From JBNLBT01 sp050303435 (GTDB lineage: Bacteria; Pseudomonadota; Gammaproteobacteria; Xanthomonadales; Marinicellaceae): a stretch of 22,927 nt of DNA. Shown here in pieces: positions 16,062 through 22,927 of this stretch. Location of the stretch: NCBI GenBank assembly GCA_050303435.1, contig JBNLBT010000051.1, positions 1 to 22,927 of the forward strand, written 5' to 3'. The notes under the pieces were generated by a model. That model made no database searches. It was not told the origin of the DNA and saw only the letters and a program-made list of their open reading frames with translations. Each line of letters starts with the position of its first letter. Positions within the stretch are counted from its first letter, which is position 1. The position numbers were made by a program, and so were the translations under genes.

Positions 16062-17246
16062 GTGAAAATTGTGACCAATCTGAATGAATTGCTGATCCCC
16101 GACCGCGCCCCCGCCATCCTCGCTTTAGAGAACGGCCGGGTGTTCGCAGGTTATGCCATTGGTGCCACCGGCACCCGCACCGCTGAAGTGGTGTTCAACA
16201 CCGCGATGACCGGCTATCAGGAGATCCTCACCGATCCATCTTACGCCGGCCAGATCGTGACCCTGACCTATCCGCACATCGGCAACACCGGCATCAACGC
16301 CGTGGACGTGGAATCCGCCGCGGTGCAAGCCAGCGGTCTGATCGTCCGTGATTTGCCTTTGCTGCACAGCAACTGGCGCGCAGAAGCGGCGCTGTCGGCG
16401 TATCTTAAAGACCACGATGTAATGGCCATGGCGGGTCTGGACACGCGCGCCTTGACCCGGCAATTGCGTCAACACGGCGCCTTGCGCGGCTGTCTGATGT
16501 GCGGCGAAGTGGACGCCGAAGCGGCGTTGGCCAAAGCCCGCGCGCTGGCTTCGCTGGACGGTCAGGATCTGGCCATTCGGGTGACCACCCGTGAGCGGCA
16601 CGCCTGGAACGAGGGCCTGTGGGATCTGGACGCGCAAGCGTTCCATCAACGCGGTGAATTGCCGCACCATGTGGTGTGCTACGATTTCGGCGTCAAACAC
16701 AACATCCTGCGCTTGCTGCATGAGGCCGGATGCCGGCTCACTGTGGTGCCGGCAGACACACCGGCCGCTGACGTGCTGGCCCTCTCGCCGGACGGCGTGT
16801 TCCTGTCCAACGGCCCGGGCGATCCGGCGGCCTGCGGTTACGCCATTGAAGCCACGCGTGAATTGCTCGACGCGGGCCTGCCGATCTTTGGCATTTGCCT
16901 GGGGCACCAGATTTTGTCGCTGGCCTGCGGTGCGCAAACGGAAAAAATGAAATTCGGCCACCACGGCGCCAACCACCCGGTGCTGGATGCGGCCAGCGGG
17001 CGCGTGATGATCACCAGCCAGAATCACGGTTTCGCGGTCAGTGAAAACGCCTGGCCGGCGGACTTGCAGCTGACCCACCGTTCACTGTTTGATGGCAGTG
17101 TGCAGGGCGTGCGCCACACCACACACCGAGCCAGCGGATTCCAGGGGCACCCCGAGGCCAGCCCCGGACCGCACGACGCGCGCGTGCTGTTTGCGCCGTT
17201 TCTGGCCGACATTGAACAACGCAAGCAGGAACTGAATCATGCCTAA
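16062..17246 (+). CDS. carA: Carbamoyl-phosphate synthase small (glutaminase) subunit
   Basis: 394 aa. Hydrolyses glutamine and channels ammonia to CarB for carbamoyl phosphate, the precursor of pyrimidines and arginine. The N-terminal domain has APAILALENGRVFAG, EVVFNTAMTGYQEILTDPSYAGQ and TLTYPHIGNTG. The class I amidotransferase domain begins near 200, with nucleophile Cys279 in FGICLGHQ and His363/Glu365 in FQGHPEASPGPHD, so the triad is intact. The start is uncertain: GTG 16062 follows an in-frame TGA, while GTG 16071 has GAG 8 nt upstream and would give 391 aa; both leave an N-terminus longer than in E. coli or Pseudomonas. It overlaps carB by 8 nt. Expression is probably governed by the leader hairpins upstream. 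Confidence 0.96.
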   Translation: MKIVTNLNELLIPDRAPAILALENGRVFAGYAIGATGTRTAEVVFNTAMTGYQEILTDPSYAGQIVTLTYPHIGNTGINAVDVESAAVQASGLIVRDLPLLHSNWRAEAALSAYLKDHDVMAMAGLDTRALTRQLRQHGALRGCLMCGEVDAEAALAKARALASLDGQDLAIRVTTRERHAWNEGLWDLDAQAFHQRGELPHHVVCYDFGVKHNILRLLHEAGCRLTVVPADTPAADVLALSPDGVFLSNGPGDPAACGYAIEATRELLDAGLPIFGICLGHQILSLACGAQTEKMKFGHHGANHPVLDAASGRVMITSQNHGFAVSENAWPADLQLTHRSLFDGSVQGVRHTTHRASGFQGHPEASPGPHDARVLFAPFLADIEQRKQELNHA

Positions 17247-20200
17247 ACGCAGCGACATTCAAAGCATTCTGGTGCTCGGCGCCGGTCCGATTGTGATTGG
17301 CCAGGCCTGTGAATTCGACTACTCCGGCACCCAGGCCTGCAAGGCATTGAAAGACGAAGGCTATCGGGTGATTCTGGTGAATTCCAACCCGGCCACCATC
17401 ATGACCGATCCGGAAACCGCCGACGCCATTTACATCCAGCCGATCACCTGGCAGACCATTGCCCAGATCATTGAACGCGAACGACCGGACGCCTTGCTGC
17501 CAACCATGGGCGGGCAGACCGCTTTGAATTGTTCTTTGGATCTGGTCAGCCACGGCGTGCTGGATAAATTTAAAGTGCAAATGATCGGCGCCACCCGCGA
17601 AGCCATCGACATGGCCGAAGACCGTGAACAGTTTCGCGAGGCCATGCGCGAGATCAATCTGGCGGTGCCCGAATCGCACCTGGTGCACAACATGGAAGAG
17701 GCGCGCCGCGCGCAACAGGAAATTGGTTACCCGGTGATCATCCGGCCGTCCTTCACCCTGGGCGGATCGGGCGGCGGCATCGCCTACAATCTGGAAGAAT
17801 TTGAACGCATCACGGCCAACGGCCTGAAAGAGTCGCCGACCACCGAGGTGCTGCTGGAAGTGTCGCTGCTGGGCTGGAAAGAATACGAGATGGAGGTGGT
17901 GCGTGACAGCGCCGACAACTGCATCATCATCTGCGCCATCGAGAACATCGACCCGATGGGTGTGCACACCGGTGATTCGATCACCGTGGCGCCGGCGCAA
18001 ACCCTGACCGACAAGGAATATCAGGTGCTGCGTGACGCGTCATTGGCGGTGCTGCGCAAAATCGGCGTCGACACCGGCGGCTCCAACGTGCAATTCGCGG
18101 TGAACCCCGATGACGGCCGGGTGGTGATCATTGAAATGAATCCGCGCGTTTCGCGCTCCTCGGCGCTGGCCTCCAAGGCGACCGGTTTCCCGATCGCCAA
18201 AATCGCCGCCAAACTGGCAATCGGTTACACCCTGGATGAGTTGCGCAACGAAATCACTGGTGGACAGACGCCGGCCTCGTTCGAACCGACCATCGATTAC
18301 GTGGTGACCAAAATTCCGCGTTTTGCCTTTGAAAAGTTCACCCGCACCGAAGACCGCCTGAGCACGCAGATGAAATCGGTGGGCGAAGTGATGGCCATTG
18401 GCCGCACCTTCAGCGAATCGCTGCAAAAGGCCATCCGTGGCCTGGAAACCGGGCGCAACGGCTTGTCACCGCTGGTCACGGCGCAGGCGCTGGCCGACGG
18501 TTTTGATCTGGACCGTGAGCTGCGTGAACCATCGTCCAATCGACTGCTGTATGTGGCCGATGCCTTCCGTCACGGCTACGCCCTGGAGCAGGTGCACCGG
18601 CACTCGCGCATTGACCCGTGGTTTCTGGCGCAGATTGAACACATCGTGCGCGTCGAACAGGCGCTCGGTGAAACTTCGCTGGATGCGCTCGGCGCCGAAC
18701 AGATGCGCGCCTTGAAACAGCTTGGATTTGCCGATGCGCGTCTGGCGGAATTGCTCGGCGAAGACGAAGCGGCGGTGCGCCAGGCGCGACACGCCCAGGG
18801 CATTCATCCCGTGTTCAAGCGGGTGGATTCCTGCGCCGCAGAATTCGATTCGCCGACCGGTTATTTTTATTCCACCTACGAAAGCGAATGCGAAAGCGAT
18901 CCCACCGACCGCGACAAAATCATGGTGCTCGGCGGCGGGCCCAATCGCATCGGCCAGGGCATCGAATTCGATTACTGCTGTGTGCACGCGTCGCTGGCGT
19001 TGAAGGAAGCCGGCTTCGAAACCATCATGGTGAATTGCAATCCGGAAACGGTGTCGACCGATTACGACACCTCAGACCGGCTGTATTTTGAATCGCTGAC
19101 GCTGGAGGATGTGCTGGAAATCGTGCGCATCGAACAGCCCAAGGGCGTGATTGTGCAGTACGGCGGGCAGACGCCGCTGAATCTGGCCAGCCAGCTGGAA
19201 GCGGCCGGCGTGCCGATCATCGGTTCTTCGCCGGCGTGCATACAGCGCGCCGAAGACCGCGAACAGTTCAAGGACATGCTGGACAAACTCGGCCTCAGGC
19301 AGCCCCCCAACCGCACCGTGTGCAGCGAAGCCGAAGCGCTGGATGTGGCCGATGAAATCGGTTTCCCGCTGGTGGTGCGCCCGTCGTTTGTGCTCGGTGG
19401 CCGGGCCATGGAAGTGGTGCATTCAAAATCCGAGTTGAGCCGCTACATGCAGCTGGCGGTGCAGGTGTCGAATGAATCGCCGGTGCTGCTGGACCGTTTT
19501 CTCGATCACGCCATCGAAGTCGACGTGGATTTGATTTGCGACGGCGAGGCAGTCATGGTCGGCGGCATCATGGAACACATTGAACAGGCCGGCGTGCATT
19601 CCGGCGATTCGGCCTGCTGCATTCCGCCGTTCACCCTGTCTCAGGACATCCAGCAGTCGCTGGTGCAGCAGTGCACGCGCATGGCGCGTGAGCTGGGGGT
19701 GGTGGGGCTGATGAACACCCAGTTCGCGATCCAGGGCGAGGACATCTATATTCTGGAGGTCAACCCGCGCGCGTCGCGCACGGTGCCGTTTGTCTCCAAG
19801 GCCAGCGGATTGCCGCTGGCGAAAATTGCGGCCAAATGCATGGCCGGCGTGTCGCTGGCCGAGCAGGGCGTGCAAGCGCGCCTGAATTTGTCGCACTACT
19901 CTGTTAAGGAGCCGGTTTTTCCGTTCCTGAAATTTCCCGGCGTGGATCCGATCCTCGGTCCGGAAATGAAGTCCACGGGTGAAGTGATGGGCATCGGCCG
20001 CAATTTCGCCGCCGCGGTGGCCGCGGCCAAGCTGGCGGCGCGCGTGGCGATGCCCATGCAGGGGCGCGCCTTTGTTTCTGTGCGCGACGCCGACAAAGGC
20101 AAAATCGTGCCGCTGGCCGAACGCCTGCAACAACTGGGGTTTGAGCTGGTGGCCACCGGCGGCACCTGTCAGGTGCTGCGCGAGGCCGGATTGTACTGCG

Positions 20201-20460
20201 AAGCGGTGAACAAGGTCATCGAAGGGCGACCGCACATCGTCGACAAAATCATTTCCCAGGAAGTCGATTTCATCATCAACACCACGGAAGGCGCGCAGGC
20301 GATCGCCGATTCGTATTCGATCCGGCGCGAGGCTTTGCAGCAGAACATCAATTACTCCACCACCATCGCCGGTGCTGCAGCCATGATTGCTGCGTATGAT
20401 TTTTTACACAAACACGAGATTTATTCTCTCAAAGAATTGCATGAGGTGCAGGATGAATAG
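17239..20460 (+). CDS. carB: Carbamoyl-phosphate synthase large subunit
   Basis: 1073 aa, the same length as E. coli CarB. Two ATP-grasp halves are clear. The first (1 to about 400) forms carboxyphosphate and carbamate: ILVLGAGPIVIGQACEFDYSG, NSNPATIMTDPE, GGSGGGIAYN and EMNPRVSRSSALASKATG. A helical oligomerisation region follows (about 400-550). The second half (about 555-935) makes carbamoyl phosphate: VLGGGPNRIGQGIEFDYCC, NCNPETVSTDYDTSDRLYFE and EVNPRASRTVPFVSKASG. The C-terminal MGS-like domain (about 936-1073) keeps LVATGGT and INTTEG, where UMP, IMP and ornithine act in E. coli, so allosteric control is likely retained. AGGA lies 8 nt before the ATG. The start overlaps carA by 8 nt and the stop overlaps greA by 8 nt. 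Confidence 0.98.
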   Translation: MPKRSDIQSILVLGAGPIVIGQACEFDYSGTQACKALKDEGYRVILVNSNPATIMTDPETADAIYIQPITWQTIAQIIERERPDALLPTMGGQTALNCSLDLVSHGVLDKFKVQMIGATREAIDMAEDREQFREAMREINLAVPESHLVHNMEEARRAQQEIGYPVIIRPSFTLGGSGGGIAYNLEEFERITANGLKESPTTEVLLEVSLLGWKEYEMEVVRDSADNCIIICAIENIDPMGVHTGDSITVAPAQTLTDKEYQVLRDASLAVLRKIGVDTGGSNVQFAVNPDDGRVVIIEMNPRVSRSSALASKATGFPIAKIAAKLAIGYTLDELRNEITGGQTPASFEPTIDYVVTKIPRFAFEKFTRTEDRLSTQMKSVGEVMAIGRTFSESLQKAIRGLETGRNGLSPLVTAQALADGFDLDRELREPSSNRLLYVADAFRHGYALEQVHRHSRIDPWFLAQIEHIVRVEQALGETSLDALGAEQMRALKQLGFADARLAELLGEDEAAVRQARHAQGIHPVFKRVDSCAAEFDSPTGYFYSTYESECESDPTDRDKIMVLGGGPNRIGQGIEFDYCCVHASLALKEAGFETIMVNCNPETVSTDYDTSDRLYFESLTLEDVLEIVRIEQPKGVIVQYGGQTPLNLASQLEAAGVPIIGSSPACIQRAEDREQFKDMLDKLGLRQPPNRTVCSEAEALDVADEIGFPLVVRPSFVLGGRAMEVVHSKSELSRYMQLAVQVSNESPVLLDRFLDHAIEVDVDLICDGEAVMVGGIMEHIEQAGVHSGDSACCIPPFTLSQDIQQSLVQQCTRMARELGVVGLMNTQFAIQGEDIYILEVNPRASRTVPFVSKASGLPLAKIAAKCMAGVSLAEQGVQARLNLSHYSVKEPVFPFLKFPGVDPILGPEMKSTGEVMGIGRNFAAAVAAAKLAARVAMPMQGRAFVSVRDADKGKIVPLAERLQQLGFELVATGGTCQVLREAGLYCEAVNKVIEGRPHIVDKIISQEVDFIINTTEGAQAIADSYSIRREALQQNINYSTTIAGAAAMIAAYDFLHKHEIYSLKELHEVQDE

Positions 20461-20935
20461 AGTGCCATTGACTCGGCAGGGCGCCGAGATGCTGCGGGAA
20501 GAGCTCAAGCGGCTGAAAAAAACCGAACGCCCACGCATCATTGAAGCCATCGCCGAAGCGCGCGAACACGGCGATTTGAAAGAAAACGCGGAATACCACG
20601 CCGCGCGTGAAGAGCAGTCCTTTAATGAAGGCCGCATCGCTGAACTGGAAAGCATTCTTTCCACCGCGCAGATCATAGACGTGGAACGCATCAATGAAAC
20701 CGAAAAAGTGGTCTTTGGCGCCACCGTGGTGCTGGAAGAAGACGAAAGCGGCCGCAAGGTCACCTACCAGATCGTTGGCGACATCGAAGCCGACATCGAA
20801 GCCGGCAAGATTTCCGTTTCATCGCCGATTTCCCGTGCCATGATCGGCAAATTTGTGGACGACGAAATCGTCGTGCAGGCGCCCGCTGGCGACAAGGTGT
20901 ATTTCATCGATTCGGTGCGCTACCGGGACGAGTGA
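20453..20935 (+). CDS. greA: Transcript cleavage factor GreA
   Basis: 160 aa (E. coli 158). GreA enters the secondary channel of RNA polymerase and triggers cleavage of backtracked RNA. The N-terminal coiled coil (about 1-75) carries AREHGDLKENAEYHAAREEQ with the catalytic tip acids Asp41 and Glu44. The C-terminal FKBP-like domain (about 80-160) has VVFGATVVLEEDE, YQIVGDIEADIEAGKISVSSPI and RAMIGK. The start ATG 20453 overlaps the carB stop (ATGAATAG) and has GAGGTG just upstream; an open frame extends upstream within carB but lacks GreA similarity. Third gene of the car operon; recJ begins 16 bp after its stop. Confidence 0.97.
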   Translation: MNRVPLTRQGAEMLREELKRLKKTERPRIIEAIAEAREHGDLKENAEYHAAREEQSFNEGRIAELESILSTAQIIDVERINETEKVVFGATVVLEEDESGRKVTYQIVGDIEADIEAGKISVSSPISRAMIGKFVDDEIVVQAPAGDKVYFIDSVRYRDE

Positions 20936-20951
20936 TGCAGCGGGTCGGCGC

Positions 20952-22679
20952 ATGAAAATCACGGTGCGCAGGCGGCCCGTGCCAGAGGCCGATGGCTTTG
21001 CGCACAGCGACATCCATCCCGTGGTCGCGCGCCTGTATCGGGCGCGCGGCATCACCGATCCTGCACAGGTGGATTACCGCCTGAACGGGCTGCATCGACC
21101 CGACGGTCTGAGTCAGATCGATGCCGCCGCGGATTTGATTGCCGATGCCATCGCCGCGCACAAGCGCATTGTGGTGGTCGGGGATTTCGACGCCGACGGC
21201 GCCACCTCAACCGCCCTGTGTCTGCGCACCCTGGCCGCCTGCGGCAACGCGCACCACGATTACCTGGTGCCCAATCGTTTTGATTTCGGCTATGGATTGA
21301 CCGCGGCGCTGGTCGGCGAACTGGAGAAAATGCGCGCCGAAGTGGTGATCACGGTGGACAACGGCATCACCTCGGTGAACGGCGTGGCGGCCGCGCGCAA
21401 CGCCGGCATGCAAGTGATTGTCACCGACCATCACCTGCCCGGCGCGCAGTTGCCCGACGCCCACGCCATCGTCAACCCCAATTTGCCGGGCGATGCCTTT
21501 GCCAGCAAAAATCTGGCCGGTGTGGGGGTGATCTTTTATCTGATGGCGGCTTTGCGCCAGACGTTGATCACGCGCGGCTGGTTCGAACAAAACGGCCTGC
21601 AGCCACCGGTGCTGGCGCAGTGGCTGGACCTGGTGGCATTGGGCACGGTGGCCGATGTGGTGGGGCTGGACCACAACAACCGCATCCTGGTGGCCGATGG
21701 CCTCAGGCGCCTGCGCAGCGGCGCTGCGGTGGCCGGCATCAACGCCTTGCTGCAGGTGGCCGGGCAGACGCCCGAAGAAATCGATGAAAACACCCTGGCA
21801 TTTCAGCTGGCGCCGCGTTTGAATGCGGCCGGTCGGCTGCAGGACATGTCGCTGGGCATTGATCTGTTGTTGTGCGACGACGCCGCGCAGGCACTGACGA
21901 TGGCCGAACAACTGGATGAAATCAATCAGCAGCGCAAACACATTCAGCTGGAAATGCAACAATTCGCCGATTCAGTATTGAAATCGCTGCAAAGCCAGGC
22001 GGCGCTGCCGGCCGGCCTGTGCCTGTACCACGAAGGCTGGCACCAGGGCGTGGTCGGTTTGCTGGCCAGCCGGGTCAAAGACCGCACCAACCGGCCGGTG
22101 ATCGCCTTTGCCCGGGAAAACGAGGCGTCGGATGTGCTCAAGGGCTCGGCGCGCAGCGTGTCCGGCTTGCACATCCGCGATGTGCTGGTGGAAATAGAAA
22201 CCCGCGCACCGGATTTGATGATCAAATACGGCGGACACGCGATGGCCGCCGGCCTGTCCTTGAAACAGGCCAATCTGAACGAGTTTCAGGCGCTGTTCAA
22301 TGACCGGGTGGTGGCGCACATCGGCGATGACCGTTCCCTGCGGGTGATTGAAACCGACGGGTCACTGGACGGCGAAGACTTGTGCCTGGCGTTGGCCGAA
22401 TCGCTGGAACAGGCCGGTCCCTGGGGACAGCATTTTCCGCCGCCGCTGTTTGATGACTGGTTCGTCGTTGATGAAAAGCGCGAGGTCGGCCAGGGGCACT
22501 GCAAACTGGTGCTTGGGGCGCTGGATTGCAACAAACGTCTGGAGGCCATCGCCTTTGGCATTCACCCCAATGAATTTGCCCGTGAAGGGGCCAATGTGCA
22601 CCTGTGCTACACACCCGCCGTGAACAGTTTCCGGGGCCGCAGAAGTTTACAATTGATGGTCAAATATTTGGTACAATGA
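20952..22679 (+). CDS. recJ: Single-stranded-DNA-specific 5'-3' exonuclease RecJ
   Basis: 575 aa (E. coli 577). RecJ degrades 5' single-stranded DNA in recombination (RecFOR pathway) and mismatch or base excision repair. DHH-family motifs are intact: VVGDFDADGATSTAL (Asp78, Asp80, Asp82), ITVDNGI (Asp136), VTDHHLPG (Asp159-His160-His161) and LDLVALGTVADVVGL with the fourth acidic motif (Asp234 region), followed by RLNAAGRL (289-296). The DHHA1 domain has YHEGWHQGVVGLLASRVKDRT and the substrate-binding GGHAMAAGLSL (427-437). The C-terminal OB-like domain ends FRGRRSLQLMVKYLVQ. The start ATG 20952 gives the normal N-terminus; the open frame continues 99 bp upstream over the end of greA. Ribosome binding site is weak, so coupling to greA is possible. 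Confidence 0.97.
   Translation: MKITVRRRPVPEADGFAHSDIHPVVARLYRARGITDPAQVDYRLNGLHRPDGLSQIDAAADLIADAIAAHKRIVVVGDFDADGATSTALCLRTLAACGNAHHDYLVPNRFDFGYGLTAALVGELEKMRAEVVITVDNGITSVNGVAAARNAGMQVIVTDHHLPGAQLPDAHAIVNPNLPGDAFASKNLAGVGVIFYLMAALRQTLITRGWFEQNGLQPPVLAQWLDLVALGTVADVVGLDHNNRILVADGLRRLRSGAAVAGINALLQVAGQTPEEIDENTLAFQLAPRLNAAGRLQDMSLGIDLLLCDDAAQALTMAEQLDEINQQRKHIQLEMQQFADSVLKSLQSQAALPAGLCLYHEGWHQGVVGLLASRVKDRTNRPVIAFARENEASDVLKGSARSVSGLHIRDVLVEIETRAPDLMIKYGGHAMAAGLSLKQANLNEFQALFNDRVVAHIGDDRSLRVIETDGSLDGEDLCLALAESLEQAGPWGQHFPPPLFDDWFVVDEKREVGQGHCKLVLGALDCNKRLEAIAFGIHPNEFAREGANVHLCYTPAVNSFRGRRSLQLMVKYLVQ
22669..22677 (+). promoter_or_regulatory. Extended -10 promoter of the lemA gene
   Basis: TGG followed by TACAAT (22672-22677) is an extended -10 element overlapping the recJ stop codon, 29 bp before the lemA ATG. 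-35-like hexamers upstream (TTTACA at 22646, TTGATG at 22653) are at unsuitable distances, as is common for extended -10 promoters. Confidence 0.4.
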
Positions 22680-22706
22680 GGCCGATTAACACGTGTATTT
22701 GACCCC

Positions 22707-22927
22707 ATGAGAAGTGGATTGCTGATCGTCATTCTGGTGGCCGGAGCGGTGGCCGTGGTGGGCTGGGCCATTGCCTTGTACAACCGGCTGGTGAAACGCC
22801 GCAATCACGTCGAGGACGGCTGGAGCGGCATTGAAGTGCAGCTGACCAAACGGCATCAGTTGATTCCCAATCTGGTTGAGGTGGTAAAAAAATACGCGCT
22901 GCATGAACAGTCCACGCTGCAGCGGGT
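22707..22927 (+). CDS. LemA family protein (5' part, cut by window edge)
   Basis: The first 73 codons of a protein that is normally about 190-200 aa. An N-terminal membrane helix (about residues 4-24, GLLIVILVAGAVAVVGWAI) is followed by the family signature: LYNRLVKRRNHVEDGWSGIE, VQLTKRHQLIPNLVEVVKKYALHE. LemA proteins are membrane-anchored with a helical cytoplasmic or periplasmic domain; their role is poorly known, and they are often next to TPM-domain (YgcG-like) genes or the peptidase HtpX, which would lie beyond this window. ATG 22707 lacks a good ribosome binding site, but the family alignment supports it. It probably starts a new transcription unit after recJ. Confidence 0.9.
   Translation, partial: MRSGLLIVILVAGAVAVVGWAIALYNRLVKRRNHVEDGWSGIEVQLTKRHQLIPNLVEVVKKYALHEQSTLQR

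Larger units (their letters stand above)
16005..16062 (+). promoter_or_regulatory. carA leader: perfect 10-bp outer stem enclosing a hairpin
   Basis: CTCAATTAGA (16005-16014) and TCTAATTGAG (16053-16062) are exact reverse complements; a further G-U and C-G pair (16004/16063, 16003/16064) could extend the stem. The left arm starts at the predicted 5' end of the mRNA. The right arm covers the only GAG-type ribosome binding sequence and the first GTG of carA. The enclosed 38 nt hold an intrinsic-terminator-like hairpin. The folded form should hide the translation start. This resembles the pyrC and pyrD leaders of enteric bacteria in logic; that is inference. Confidence 0.55.

Overview
The window is a gene-dense, fairly GC-rich stretch of chromosome from a Gram-negative bacterium, most likely a gammaproteobacterium. 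The carA-carB-greA-recJ order, two ABC-F proteins of the EttA and Uup types, and a GreA and CarB that align with the Escherichia coli proteins almost residue for residue support this; no genus is claimed. No tRNA, rRNA, CRISPR array, insertion sequence or phage gene was seen, and no non-coding stretch exceeds 300 bases.

Region 1 (1-5.8 kb, minus strand): a 3'-truncated ettA; a membrane-anchored Ser/Thr protein kinase fused to an extracytoplasmic FGE-sulfatase-like domain that lacks the catalytic cysteines; and a YtcJ-type amidohydrolase with an export signal. Region 2 (5.87-10.7 kb, plus): uup, divergent from the amidohydrolase, then a two-gene surface-glycan cassette of a GT2-GtrA fusion and a GT-C-like polytopic membrane protein whose start overlaps the preceding stop. 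Region 3 (10.7-12 kb): a small four-helix membrane protein on the minus strand, divergent from a long HxlR-type regulator. Two perfect 15-bp direct repeats lie between them, and a hairpin overlapping two convergent stop codons closes the small gene.

Region 4 (12.1-15.1 kb, plus) is the least ordinary part. Three genes joined by ATGA overlaps encode a membrane-bound CheA-like kinase (sensor, PAS-like region, Hpt, HATPase, but no CheW-like P5), a CheY-like receiver, and a CheX-type phosphatase. It looks like a stand-alone phosphorelay built from chemotaxis parts, with no CheW, MCP, CheR or CheB nearby. A glutathione S-transferase follows from its own promoter.

Region 5 (15.9-22.7 kb, plus): carA, carB, greA and recJ are nearly continuous, with 8-nt overlaps at the first two junctions. 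They are preceded by a carA leader with a promoter, a hairpin followed by seven T, and a perfect 10-bp outer inverted repeat that pairs the predicted 5' end of the transcript with the start-codon region. This suggests pyrimidine-responsive control by attenuation or start-site switching. The window ends in the first 73 codons of a LemA-family gene with its own extended -10 promoter.
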